A stretch of 45,007 nucleotides of DNA from NCBI RefSeq assembly GCF_946481715.1, contig NZ_CAMLOV010000025.1, positions 1 through 45,007 on the forward strand. Direction: 5' to 3'. The first letter of the stretch is position 1, and every line of letters starts with the position of its first letter. This document shows positions 33,805-43,600 of the stretch, one piece after another. The notes beneath the pieces were generated by a model. The model was not told the DNA's origin. It did not search any database and was given only the letters and a program-made list of their open reading frames with translations. The DNA comes from an uncultured Mucilaginibacter sp. (lineage in GTDB: Bacteria > Bacteroidota > Bacteroidia > Sphingobacteriales > Sphingobacteriaceae). A program made the translations under genes and the position numbers.

Positions 33805-35061
33805 TTAAAACAGATTTAGTTGGGTTTGCGTATGTTTTAAATATTTGCTTTGCGATGTTGCCAGTATAAACTGCTTAATGTTTTCGCCGGTAAGGTCGCG
33901 CCGTTCAAATTCGCTGCTATTGCAAATTGCAAAGTACTTAGCACGGTTAAGGCTTACGCCCATTAGTTTTAGGTTATCCCAGTTCAGTTTACCAAACCTA
34001 CGTGCGCTTACAATTTTTTGTGCCGATAGCAGCCCTATGCCAGGCACACGCAGTATCGCCTGTAGGCCGGCCTTATTAATATCTACCGGAAAAGCCTGCA
34101 TATTGCGGATGGCCCAGCCCAGTTTCGGGTCTATATCCAAATCGAGGTGCGGCTTAGCGCTATTTACAATTTCGTTTACCTTAAAGCCATAAAAGCGCAT
34201 CAGCCAGTCGGCCTGGTAAAGGCGGTTCTCGCGTACCATGGGTACAGCAGTATTTAAAGCCGGCAGCCTGTTGTCTGCCAGCACCGGCACATAACCCGAA
34301 TAATACACCCGTTTCAGTTTAAAAGCCTTATAAAAATAATCGGCCGAGTGTAATACCTCGCTATCATTCTCGGGCGTAGCGCCTATGATCATTTGGGTGC
34401 TTTGCCCTGCCGGCGCAAAATGAGGCGCTTTTTTAAACAGCTTCTTTTCTTCGGTATGCCTGATGATGGCATTTTTTAAATACCCCATCGGTTTTATCAT
34501 ATCCTGCTGGTTTTTATCGGGGGCGAGCAACTTTAGCCCCGCCTCGGTAGGCATCTCCAGGTTTACGCTCAGCCGGTCGGCATATAAACCGGCCTCGTTC
34601 ATTAGCTCGTCGCTGGCGCCGGGAATAGATTTTAAGTGGATATACCCGTTAAATTTATGTTCGGTACGTAGTTTTTTGGCTACGCGCACCAGCCGCTCCA
34701 TGGTATAATCGGCATCTTTAAAAATGCCGGAACTAAGAAACAAGCCTTCGATGTAATTGCGGCGGTAAAAGTTAATGGTGAGGTCTACCACTTCCTGCAC
34801 GGTGAAAGCAGCGCGTTTGATATCATTGTTTTTGCGCGATACACAATACGCGCAATCAAAAATGCAATGATTGGTCAGCAATATTTTTAAGAGCGAAACA
34901 CAACGCCCATCCTCGGTGTACGAGTGGCAAATACCGTTGCTGGCATTACCCAGCCCCTTATTTTCGTTTTTACGCTTGCTGCCGCTGCTCGCGCACGATA
35001 CATCATACTTGGCCGCATCTGCCAGTATATTCAACTTCTCCGTTATCCGTTCCTCATTCAT
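33805..35061 (-). CDS. TIGR03916-type radical SAM protein, putative DNA repair
   Basis: The 418-residue protein has the radical SAM cluster C66-X3-C70-X2-C73 (HCIFDCAYCVSRK), an SPL-like TIM barrel with FLSSGIFKDADYTMERLVR, and a C-terminal helix-hairpin-helix DNA-binding element (LRVPGIGLLSAQKIVSARR, about 336-354). That combination defines the TIGR03916 putative DNA modification/repair proteins. A further cysteine group (C23, C45, C54) lies in the N-terminus. Its substrate is not known. A palindrome overlaps the promoter 11 bases before the ATG, which suggests tight repression. Confidence 0.92.
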   Translation of the reverse strand: MNEERITEKLNILADAAKYDVSCASSGSKRKNENKGLGNASNGICHSYTEDGRCVSLLKILLTNHCIFDCAYCVSRKNNDIKRAAFTVQEVVDLTINFYRRNYIEGLFLSSGIFKDADYTMERLVRVAKKLRTEHKFNGYIHLKSIPGASDELMNEAGLYADRLSVNLEMPTEAGLKLLAPDKNQQDMIKPMGYLKNAIIRHTEEKKLFKKAPHFAPAGQSTQMIIGATPENDSEVLHSADYFYKAFKLKRVYYSGYVPVLADNRLPALNTAVPMVRENRLYQADWLMRFYGFKVNEIVNSAKPHLDLDIDPKLGWAIRNMQAFPVDINKAGLQAILRVPGIGLLSAQKIVSARRFGKLNWDNLKLMGVSLNRAKYFAICNSSEFERRDLTGENIKQFILATSQSKYLKHTQTQLNLF

Positions 35062-35068
35062 GCCAAAT

Positions 35069-35094
35069 CAAAAATACTAATAATATTAGTATTT
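35069..35094 (-). promoter_or_regulatory. Palindromic operator over the -7 box of the radical SAM operon
   Basis: AAATACTAAT (35072-35081) and ATTAGTATTT (35085-35094) form a perfect 10-bp-arm palindrome with a 3-base spacer. The minus-strand -7 box TATTTTTG (35076-35069) overlaps its gene-proximal arm, so a bound dimer would block RNA polymerase. Transcription would begin at or just before the ATG at 35061, giving an almost leaderless mRNA. Confidence 0.55.
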
Positions 35095-35234
35095 AACATT
35101 GATGGAGCGTAAATATTTAACTCGCTTCAGGAATAGTTTCAAATTAATTTTAAGGCAAGTTTGTTTGCTTCTGTGCTTACTGCGGGTAATTTACAGGTAC
35201 AATTATTACCTTTATCGGTATAAAAATATTACCT

Positions 35235-35507
35235 ATGAACGCCCCTAACCTGTGCCAGCACCTGCAGGCCATTACCGAAGTAAAGTTGAGCGATGAGCAT
35301 GTTTGCGAAGAATGCATTAAAACCGGCGATAAATGGTTTCACCTGCGCACCTGCCAAAGCTGCGGCGTGACGCTATGCTGCGATCAATCGGTAAACCAGC
35401 ACATGACAAAACATTACCATGCTACACAGCACCCGGTAATTGCGTCGGCCCAGCCGGGGGAGCGCTGGCTGTGGTGCTACCCTGATGAGGAGTTTGTGGA
35501 GTATTAA
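35235..35507 (+). CDS. UBP-type zinc finger protein
   Basis: The 90-residue protein is almost a single ZnF-UBP domain: C7-x-H9, C24-x2-C27, C40-x2-C43, C48, H56, H60 and H66 are all in place, ending in a Trp-rich tail (GERWLWCYPDEEF). In eukaryotes such domains bind the C-terminus of ubiquitin; bacterial stand-alone copies are widespread and of unknown role. It is convergent with the DUF2235 gene: both stop codons share the palindrome TTAA at 35504-35507. It is divergent from the radical SAM operon. Confidence 0.88.
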   Translation: MNAPNLCQHLQAITEVKLSDEHVCEECIKTGDKWFHLRTCQSCGVTLCCDQSVNQHMTKHYHATQHPVIASAQPGERWLWCYPDEEFVEY

Positions 35508-36556
35508 TCTTTCGGTTTAATATTTACCGGCCTGTAAGGCGGCCCATCGGGGCTGAGGTCTGTTACTATACGTTCGAAAACCGAATCATCCACTATTTCG
35601 TTGGCACCTGCCGTTTTTAGCACCTGCCGCACGTGTTTACCTAAAAACTTAAACGGAGGTTTATTAGAATCATAAAGCGTGGACTTAATGTTGGGTGCAA
35701 TATTATTTTGGTTGGCAATGTACTCCGGCTCAAAAGTTAACCCTGTGTCTTTCGCTTTATCTATCATCCATTTCAAGGCAATATCGCTAAGCCCTGTTTT
35801 TGGGTATCCGCCGCCAATATTAGAGTGCACACCGGCAAACCATCGTTGTTCTAAAACCTGCCCGGTTTCTCTGTTCCCTAAGTTGCCGCTTTGTTTCCAA
35901 AGGGTGGGGATAAAGCTTTTACGCTGTTCATCGACCGCCAGGGCGTGGTAGGCAAAATCTACGGCGCTGCTGAGGGTGGTATCATGAAACTGGTATTTCT
36001 TTTTATTTTGCATCATCATAAACGGGATACCCAATGATCCTACTGTATCCCACACGCCAATAAACTTTACGTGCGCATCCGGCTGGCTGTGCTTCTCCCT
36101 AAATTCGGTTGCCACCTTACCGTCCGGTTTTTCTTTGGGGTTGCGGTAAAGGTCGTACGCTTGTCTAATGAGGTTTAGGTCGTTGTTCTTCACCAGCCCT
36201 ACCTTGCGTATCATGCCGGCAAGGCTACGGGAGGTGTACGCGCCGCGGCTAAACCCAAAAAGGTATATCTCGTCCCCCTGCTCGTAATTCCAGATGATGA
36301 ATTTGTAGGCATCCAGTATATTTTCATCCAAACCATAACCTGTTGCGCCATCAATAATACGGCGCAATTTGCTGCCGGTAGAGCCCACCCCCTGGTCGTA
36401 ATATTTTATTTGTTTTATGCCCTCACCATCTTCGTTACAAATAGCCTCAAATATCTTTTGCACGTTGGTGCGGATGTTTACGCCTTCTTCCACGTCGCCG
36501 GGTTTGTTCCAGGTGCCATCGCTGCAGGTTACTATCCGTTTTCTAATTTTTCCCAT
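35504..36556 (-). CDS. DUF2235 alpha/beta-hydrolase (Tle1-like phospholipase family)
   Basis: The 350-residue protein opens RIVTCSDGTWNKPG, the DUF2235 signature, and has the nucleophile elbow G101-F-S103-R-G105 (YLFGFSRGAYTSR), the acid region IGVWDTVGSLGIP near 170-185 and the His region RWFAGVHSNIGGGYP near 240. DUF2235 includes T6SS phospholipase effectors of the Tle1 type, but this copy is a single domain without secretion-system genes around it. It has no signal peptide. It is 24 bases downstream of a membrane pYEATS-like gene, and both are probably one transcript. Lipid hydrolysis or a general hydrolase role is inferred. Confidence 0.88.
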   Translation of the reverse strand: MGKIRKRIVTCSDGTWNKPGDVEEGVNIRTNVQKIFEAICNEDGEGIKQIKYYDQGVGSTGSKLRRIIDGATGYGLDENILDAYKFIIWNYEQGDEIYLFGFSRGAYTSRSLAGMIRKVGLVKNNDLNLIRQAYDLYRNPKEKPDGKVATEFREKHSQPDAHVKFIGVWDTVGSLGIPFMMMQNKKKYQFHDTTLSSAVDFAYHALAVDEQRKSFIPTLWKQSGNLGNRETGQVLEQRWFAGVHSNIGGGYPKTGLSDIALKWMIDKAKDTGLTFEPEYIANQNNIAPNIKSTLYDSNKPPFKFLGKHVRQVLKTAGANEIVDDSVFERIVTDLSPDGPPYRPVNIKPKD

Positions 36557-36580
36557 GGTGATGATTATATAAGGTGCTGT

Positions 36581-37375
36581 TTAATTTTCCCTGAATTTTT
36601 TTGGGGCGTCACTCAATTCCGCAAGGTCAAGTTCTAATATCGTTTGCCCGCCGTCGGCCTCTACACCTACGGTAAAAGCCCCGTACACCCAATTAAGCTG
36701 AAGCTCGGCAGTATTATTACTTGCCGAGATAACAGGGTCGGGATTGCGGAAAGTATCGTGCAGGTGAAACTTCACCAATCCGGTTAAAGGGACATTGTTG
36801 GTGGCAGTAACCATAAGTTTCACCGTAAAGAACCCGCTAACATTTCCTTCTTTAACCATAGCCGACAGTTTACGGCCATTCGCTTCTGCAAAGCCGCCCC
36901 ATTTACCTTTTTGCGGGTCATCTTTTACATCCGAAGGTGCAGCCTTTTCCTTTTCGGCATCCAATAAACTTTTTATCGCGGGGTTTCCGGTGTTTTCATC
37001 GGGCTTAGCGTTGGTTATTTTTTCCTGCAGGTCGTTGCTTTGGGTTTTTAAGTCATTCAGGTCCTTCTTCAATTCTTTCAGGGTTATGCTTACCCCTCCA
37101 AAGCTGACGCTCTGTAAATTGGGCAGCAGAATAGCCAGTACGATACCTCCCAGTGCCAAAATAAAATAAGTAACCGCTTGGGTATAGCCATATTTTATAC
37201 AATCGTTACAAGCCGGGACTGTTTTTGATAGCCTGCTTACCTCAACACTTTTTAAATACGATTGCTTGCTTAAATCAATAACCTGCAATCCAAGCATTGT
37301 CATTAATACCGAAAAAGGAATGATAAAAATAAACAACAACACATTGGTTTTATTCAACTTCAAAAACTCCTTCAT
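36581..37375 (-). CDS. Two-helix membrane protein with C-terminal pYEATS-like domain
   Basis: The 264-residue protein has membrane helices at about 11-31 and 66-86, a predicted coiled coil at about 97-125, a charged linker, and a beta-rich C-terminal domain (about 172-262): VKFHLHDTFRNPDPVI, LQLNWVYGAFTVGVEADG, ILELDLAEL and the ending APKKFRE. That run matches the prokaryotic YEATS-like (pYEATS) pattern of a beta-sandwich ligand sensor. The beta domain probably faces the cytoplasm if both helices form a hairpin. It is directly upstream of the DUF2235 hydrolase, suggesting a sensor-effector pair. Family assignment is by motif memory and should be treated as probable. Confidence 0.65.
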   Translation of the reverse strand: MKEFLKLNKTNVLLFIFIIPFSVLMTMLGLQVIDLSKQSYLKSVEVSRLSKTVPACNDCIKYGYTQAVTYFILALGGIVLAILLPNLQSVSFGGVSITLKELKKDLNDLKTQSNDLQEKITNAKPDENTGNPAIKSLLDAEKEKAAPSDVKDDPQKGKWGGFAEANGRKLSAMVKEGNVSGFFTVKLMVTATNNVPLTGLVKFHLHDTFRNPDPVISASNNTAELQLNWVYGAFTVGVEADGGQTILELDLAELSDAPKKFREN

Positions 37376-37465
37376 TGCTTTGTATTGTGATAAGTGTCAC
37401 TGACCCAATCAAATATAACCGATAAAAAAAACATTTCCACCCCGTGAAAACACGGTATTTTTAAT

Positions 37466-37497
37466 TAAAAAAGCCACCCTGGTTTCCCCGGGCGGCT
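37466..37497 (-). terminator. Rho-independent terminator after M16 peptidase gene
   Basis: On the minus strand AGCCGCCC (37497-37490) pairs with GGGTGGCT (37479-37472), with one G-T pair, followed by a T-run. It is 25 bases after the stop codon. Confidence 0.85.
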
Positions 37498-37522
37498 CAA
37501 AAAAATCAATCGTACTGCTTAA

Positions 37523-40381
37523 TTATTGCTTTGGCTTGCCGTCTGCATCAAGCTCTACAATGGGGTAACCAAGTTTTTGCAGGCCCGGCAATATCTTTGC
37601 CTTATCGCCCACCACCAAAATAACCATGTTATCGGTATTGAGGTATTTAGCGGCCAACTGGTTTATCTCGGCAGGTGTGATGGTAGAGAGTATCTTGTTC
37701 TGCTCATCTACATAAGTTGGTTTAAGGTTGTATTCCAAAATGCGCGACAGGAACGCTGCTTTTTGCCCGTTTGTTTCGTAACGGCGTGCATCGCTTTGCC
37801 CTATCGATGTTTGGGTAAACTTCAACTCATCGGGCGTAATGCCGTTTGCCTGGTAGTTGCGGATCTCTTTTATAAATTCAACTATCGAGCTATCCGTCGC
37901 GGTAGCCAAAACACCTGCATACGCGGTAAAGTCGCCGCCGTATTTGCTTGAGCTAAAACCCGAGCGGGCACCGTAGGTCCAGCCTTTTTTCTCGCGCAGG
38001 TTTAGGTTTATACGGCTATTGAATGCGCCGCCTAAAATATAGTTGGCGATGCCCAGTTTATAATACTCGCCCGTGGCATCGTAATTCAGCTTATCCAAAT
38101 AGCCAATGCGTATTTCTGATTGGGCTGCGTTAGGTACATCAACCAGGTAAAGGGTTGTTTTGTCGAACGTTTTACCTTCTGCCGGCGCCGGGATAGTTAC
38201 CTTTTTATCTGCCCAGCTATTCAGGAAGGCAAGATTGCCCCGCGCGGTTCCCTGGTTAACATCGCCTACAATTACAATTTTTGTTTGCGATGGGGTGAAG
38301 TATTTATCGTAATAATCCTGCACATCCTGTAAGGTGATGCCCGCTACGGTTTCTTCGTTGCCGCCGGTGGCGTAGGTGCGTACGTTATCGGTTCCGTAAA
38401 GTATTTTATTGTAAACGGTCGATGCCACGCCGGCAGGCTGCGTTTTGGCTTGTTTAAAACCTTCGAGGGTTTGCTTTTTTATGCGGTCTAAGGCGTCCTG
38501 GGTAAATTTAGGGTTCAACAGGCGTTCCTGCAGCAGCTCCATGGTTTTTGTCAGGTTTTTATTGAGGGTTGATACACTTATCGCTATCTCATCGCTACCT
38601 GCGAATACCGAAATATTGCTCCCCAATTTATCCAGTTCGGAATTGAACTGCTCAGCCGTATAGTTTTTGGTGTCCTCGTTCATCATACGGGCAACAATGC
38701 CTGCCACGCCGGCTTTAGCCGGATTAGAAACAGCATACATACCACCACCCTTTATCGACATTTGCAACGATACCGATGGGATCTCGCTGTTTTGCGTTCC
38801 GATCATCTGGATGCCGTTTGGTGTTGTGGTGGTCCACATGGCGGGTACCTTTATAGATGGGTTTGGCCCAATGCCCGGCTTGGCGGCACGGCTAAAATTA
38901 TCTTTTGCTTTGTTGTAAACCAGCCCGGTATAGCCATAATCGGGTGCTTTATAACCTGCCGTGTTTACCGTATAATTATCGGGCTGAGGTGCTATTATTG
39001 TACCTCCTTTTGGCAATACGCTTAATATAACCGCCGGCTTGCCCTTGATGTATTTATTATAAACACGTATTACGTCTTCTTTAGTAACCGCCCGGATATC
39101 CGCCAGTTCGCGGCCAATTTGGTTGGGGTTGCCTGTTAGGTATTGCGCCTGCGCCAGTTCTGATACCTTGCCGCTTACGCTGGATAGGCCGTTGATGTAG
39201 TTTGCTTCGGCGCTTGCTTTGAAACGGGTAAGGGCATCATCGGTAACGCCTGTTTTTTCAAATTCGGCTAACGATTCTGCAACCAGCTTTTGTGCATCCG
39301 CCAGTGTTTGGCCCGGGAATGGTATCACACGCATGGTTATTTCGCCGGCTAATTCGGTGTTCGACGAACTCATGGAAGCCTGTGCAGCTTTGCGGGTTTT
39401 TACAAAGTTTTTGTAAAAGATGGAGTTACGCCCCTGCCCTATGATCTCTGATAATGCATCGAGCGGCGACATATCCTTATCATAAATTTTTACGCCGGGG
39501 TAAGTAATTGATAATAATGGCAGTTTTGCGTAGTTATCCACGTATGATACATACCTATCGGCAGTTAATACCGGTGCCGGGAAGTTTGCGTTTTTAACCA
39601 CCGGCCCGCGGGGTATACCGCCAAAGTATTTTTGCACCCATGCCAAAGTTTGTTTGGCATCTAAATCGCCACCGATAGTAATAGTAGCGTTATTTGGGCC
39701 GTACCACCTTAAAAAGAAATTTTTCAGGTCGTTTACGCCCACTTTGTTCAGTTCTTCTATGTAGCCAATAGTTAGCCAGGAGTATGGATGACCATACGGG
39801 TACAGGTTTTTGGAGGTAACCTCGCCTGCCAAACCATAAGGGCGGTTATCGTAGTTTTGGCCACGCTCGTTCTTCACCGTAGCGCGCTGTACTTCAAATT
39901 TACGCTGAGTCACGGAGTCTAACAGGAAACCCATACGGTCAGATTCCAGCCAAAGCATTTTCTCCAATTGGTTAGATGGCACGGTTTCGTAATAGTTGGT
40001 ACGGTCGCGGTTGGTAGAGCCGTTCAGCGTACCACCTGCTTCCGTAATTATTTTAAAATGGTCGCCATTGCCTACGTGTTCGCTGCCCTGAAACATCATA
40101 TGCTCGAAGAAGTGCGCAAAGCCCGATTTGCCAATCTCTTCGCGTGCCGAGCCTACGTGGTAAGTTACATCCACATGCACCAGCGGATCTGAGTGGTCCT
40201 CGGCCAATATCACAGTTAAGCCATTTGGCAATACATATTTTTCGTAAGGGATAACCAGTTCGGTGCCTTTTCGCGTTACTTTTTCTACCAGCTTTGGCCC
40301 CGTACTAGTTTGCGCCATGGCGGTAAATGCCATTAATGCCAGCGACGGCGTTAACAAGGCGCACTTTAAAGATCTAATCAT
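37523..40381 (-). CDS. M16 family zinc metallopeptidase, two-domain, exported
   Basis: The 952-residue protein has a signal peptide (about 1-24, LMAFTAMAQ) and two pitrilysin-type halves. The first half has the inverted zinc site H90-F-F-E93-H94 and the third ligand Glu172 in VKNERGQNYDNRPYG. The second half (from about 520) has no HxxEH, so it is the inactive partner usual for this family; RINLNLREKKGWTYGARSGF near 808 is the conserved R/Y substrate-binding segment. It should act in the periplasm on peptides. It is a single-gene unit with its own terminator. Confidence 0.94.
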   Translation of the reverse strand: MIRSLKCALLTPSLALMAFTAMAQTSTGPKLVEKVTRKGTELVIPYEKYVLPNGLTVILAEDHSDPLVHVDVTYHVGSAREEIGKSGFAHFFEHMMFQGSEHVGNGDHFKIITEAGGTLNGSTNRDRTNYYETVPSNQLEKMLWLESDRMGFLLDSVTQRKFEVQRATVKNERGQNYDNRPYGLAGEVTSKNLYPYGHPYSWLTIGYIEELNKVGVNDLKNFFLRWYGPNNATITIGGDLDAKQTLAWVQKYFGGIPRGPVVKNANFPAPVLTADRYVSYVDNYAKLPLLSITYPGVKIYDKDMSPLDALSEIIGQGRNSIFYKNFVKTRKAAQASMSSSNTELAGEITMRVIPFPGQTLADAQKLVAESLAEFEKTGVTDDALTRFKASAEANYINGLSSVSGKVSELAQAQYLTGNPNQIGRELADIRAVTKEDVIRVYNKYIKGKPAVILSVLPKGGTIIAPQPDNYTVNTAGYKAPDYGYTGLVYNKAKDNFSRAAKPGIGPNPSIKVPAMWTTTTPNGIQMIGTQNSEIPSVSLQMSIKGGGMYAVSNPAKAGVAGIVARMMNEDTKNYTAEQFNSELDKLGSNISVFAGSDEIAISVSTLNKNLTKTMELLQERLLNPKFTQDALDRIKKQTLEGFKQAKTQPAGVASTVYNKILYGTDNVRTYATGGNEETVAGITLQDVQDYYDKYFTPSQTKIVIVGDVNQGTARGNLAFLNSWADKKVTIPAPAEGKTFDKTTLYLVDVPNAAQSEIRIGYLDKLNYDATGEYYKLGIANYILGGAFNSRINLNLREKKGWTYGARSGFSSSKYGGDFTAYAGVLATATDSSIVEFIKEIRNYQANGITPDELKFTQTSIGQSDARRYETNGQKAAFLSRILEYNLKPTYVDEQNKILSTITPAEINQLAAKYLNTDNMVILVVGDKAKILPGLQKLGYPIVELDADGKPKQ

Positions 40382-40579
40382 ATATTTTTGAGTTAAGGAT
40401 GATGAAAGTACTTCTTTTTGGAAAAGATTTACATAACGCTAATATTGGTAAAATTCACCTACTGATTAACGCTTTTAACATTCAATTTAATTTATGTAAC
40501 GTATTTGTGGCCATCATTGCGCTGTAAGACATTTAGCCCTGCTAAATACAGCCAGGAGTTATGCATAAAATTACTTCAA

Positions 40580-40622
40580 AAAAAAGCCGGGGCTTTCAAC
40601 CTACGCTGAAGGCCCCGGCTTG
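40580..40622 (-). terminator. Rho-independent terminator after the giant repeat protein gene
   Basis: The minus strand reads AAGCCGGGGCCTTCA, a loop, then TGAAAGCCCCGGCTT followed by a T-run. The stem is very stable and ends 24 bases after the stop codon. Confidence 0.88.
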
Positions 40623-40645
40623 GGTTGTGTAAAGGTTATGGTGTT

Positions 40646-43600
40646 TTAATATTTTAGTACGATGTAGCCTGTTTTCCTTTTCACCTCTGCCCCTTTCTTG
40701 TACTCTACCGAGTAGAAGTAAGTACCGGGTTGTTGCAAAGTGCCGTTGCTGGCACGCCCGTCGAACGCTTTGCTTTCATTATCGTAGCCTTTTGCTTCGA
40801 AGATGACGTCGCCATTGCGGTTCATCACTTTTACCGTATTCTCCGGGTAAGCATTGATACCAGCAATGGTGAAACGGTCATTGATGCCATCGCCATTTGG
40901 CGATACGCCTTGCTTAACAACCAGCTCTTCTATTACTGGTTCGGTGCTGGCGGTTGGTTTTTGCAACACATCTATTTGGTTTTTGCCGGGTGCGATGGCC
41001 GCGATTAGCGGGGCATCCTTGTTTACGGCAATAGCATAGGTTTTGATGGTTACGCCGTCTTCTGCCGTTACTGTTACCGTTATCAGCGTGCTGCTGCCGG
41101 TAAGCGGTATACTGCCCGATGCCACGCCGCTGGCTACAATGGTGCCATTGGTGTGTATTACAGCATTAACATCTGATGCGGTGGCTGCTATGCTTACCGC
41201 TGTGGTGCTTGCAGGCACGATTGCAACACGGTTATAGTCTGCCGGGCCTGTGGTAGCACGTATGGTTACCGAGGGATTTAACCTTAGCTTGGTAAGTACC
41301 GCAGCGGTGCGCGGTGCGCGGTTTACGGTTATGGCATATACCTTTTTGGTTATGCCGTCAGGCGCAGTTACTTCTATGGTTACTGCTGTTGTTGTAGTTG
41401 GCAATGGGATAGCTTGGCTACCCACACCGCTGGCAACAATACTGCCGTTTACGCGGATCGTAGCTTCGGCATCTGCTGCGGTTGAGGTAAACATAACCGA
41501 AGTTGCTGTTGATGGCAGCGCGATGGCACGGTTAAAGTCTGCCGGGCCGCTTACCGTGGTAAGCGTGGCGCCCGGGTTGCTTACTATCTTAGTTAACAGT
41601 GCCTGGCTAGATGCCGGCCTGGTAATGGCAATGGCGTAAGTTTTAACTATACCGCCTACTGCTGATGTTACTTCTATATTCACCGCCGTAGTGCCTATGG
41701 CAAGCGGTATGTTGCCCGATGCTTCGCCGCTGGCAACAACTACGCCGTTTACCTTGATGGTAGCATTCGGGTCGGCGGCAGTCGGGGTAATGCTGATGCC
41801 TGCAACGCTTGTAGCTACGGTTATGGCGCGGTTAAAATCTGCCGGGCCGGTAACAGTTTTTATAGTTGCCTTTGGCGTGGTTACTATTTGCGTAAGCACT
41901 GCGCTGGATGCCGCAAGGTGGCTAACGGTTAACGAATACGTTTTTATAGTTGTGCCGTCTTCGGCGGTTACCTCAATCGGTATAACCGTTGTGCCGGCGT
42001 TGAGGGAGATATTGCCCGAGGCAATGCCGCTTGCCACCGCCACTCCTGCTACTTTTATCGCAGCGCCTGCATCTGCTGCTGTTGGCGTAACGGTAATGCT
42101 TGCCACACCGGCAGGCACCGATACCGCGCGGTTAAAGTCGGCACTGCCGGTAGTAGTGCTTATGGTGCCGAAAGGGTTGGTGGACAGCAAGCTTAGGGTT
42201 GCAACGGACGACCCTGTACGGGTAACCGTTATAGTATAGGTTTCGATGCTGCCGTCGGTTGCGGTTACTACTACCGGGATAACGTTACTGCCTACTACAA
42301 GCGCCACCGCTGCCGATGGCGTACCGCCGTTTACCGTTACGGAAGCGGTTGGGTCGGATGCGGTTGCTGTAACGGTTGTACTGGCGAGAATATTAGGCAC
42401 GCTTACAGCATAGGCATACGTGCCGCTGGTAAAGCCGGGGTTCAGTGCGCCGCCGCTAAGCGTTAGGGTGGCAAGGGTGGCATCTTGCGCCCTGGTTACG
42501 GTAACTGCATAGTTGCGAATAGTTGTACCGTCCTGTGCTGTTACTACAACAGGTATGCTTGTAGTTGTGCCTGTTAATGCTATAGCAGCTGTTAATTGGC
42601 CTGATGTTGCCGGTGCGCCGCCCACCGTAACGGTGGCGCCTGCATCCTGCACGGTTGCCGTAAGCTTAATACTATTTACATGGTTGGCTACCTTAATATT
42701 AAACTCAGCACCACCTTCAAACGGGTAATAAGTACCCGCATTAGCTGTTAAGCGTAACAAACGTGCGTTTGACGATTTTGCCCTGATCAGTGTAACGGTA
42801 TAGGTTTTTGTTGCCACACCGTTTTGGGCGGTTACCTCTACATTGAACACATTTTCCCCAACACCCAAATCGTAAATATTGGAATAAGCGGGGTCGGTAG
42901 TAGCTACACCATTAACCTTTATAGTAGCATTTTCATCTGCCGGTGCTGGCGTAAAGCTGGTTTGTAAACTACTGTTGGCAATAGTGGCGGTGTAATTGGT
43001 TACGCCCTGGTCAAAGGTTTCGTTAAAAGTAGCGTTGGCTATATCTATACCTGTAAGGTAGGCATTGGCGGCACCTTCGCGGGTTATAAGCAAGGTATAA
43101 GAATTGGTGGTTGTTCCATCCTCTGCTGTGGTGGTTATCGGGATGGTGTTAAGGCCTACATTCAGCTCGATCTCTCCCGATTCCTGCCCGCTAGCGCGGT
43201 TAAAGATATTATTATAACGGATAAGGGTGGAATTTACAGTTGCTGTTGCCATCACCGTAAAATGGGTTTTATCGAAACCTACATTTGCAGAATAGGTGTG
43301 CTCGGCAGGGTCAAATACCGGTGTAAGCGTTAGGCCTTGTGTACCCACCAAATTGCTAAGATCGGCATTGGCCGATGGCTGTACATAAACATTAATGGTG
43401 TAGGTTTTCATGGCGCCGCTTGAAGGGACAATCACCATCACGTAAGCATTGTTGAATGTATGCAGTGGGAAAGTGCCCGGCGTACCCGACAAAATGGTAA
43501 CCGAACCGTCTTGTGCAGTAATAACCGCTGCAGGGTCGAGCGCTGTTGGGGTGATTTGGACAGTACTTGTACCGGCAGGCAAAGTTACCTTATAGGTAAG

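Noticed and set aside
37442..37462. Plus-strand hairpin CCGTG-AAAA-CACGG followed by TATTTTT
   Set aside because: It looks like a terminator, but no plus-strand gene lies before it, and the stem is only 5 bp.
41043..42239. Several plus-strand open frames opposite the cadherin-like repeats
   Set aside because: They mirror the Thr/Val/Ala-rich repeats on the minus strand and have no start context or family.
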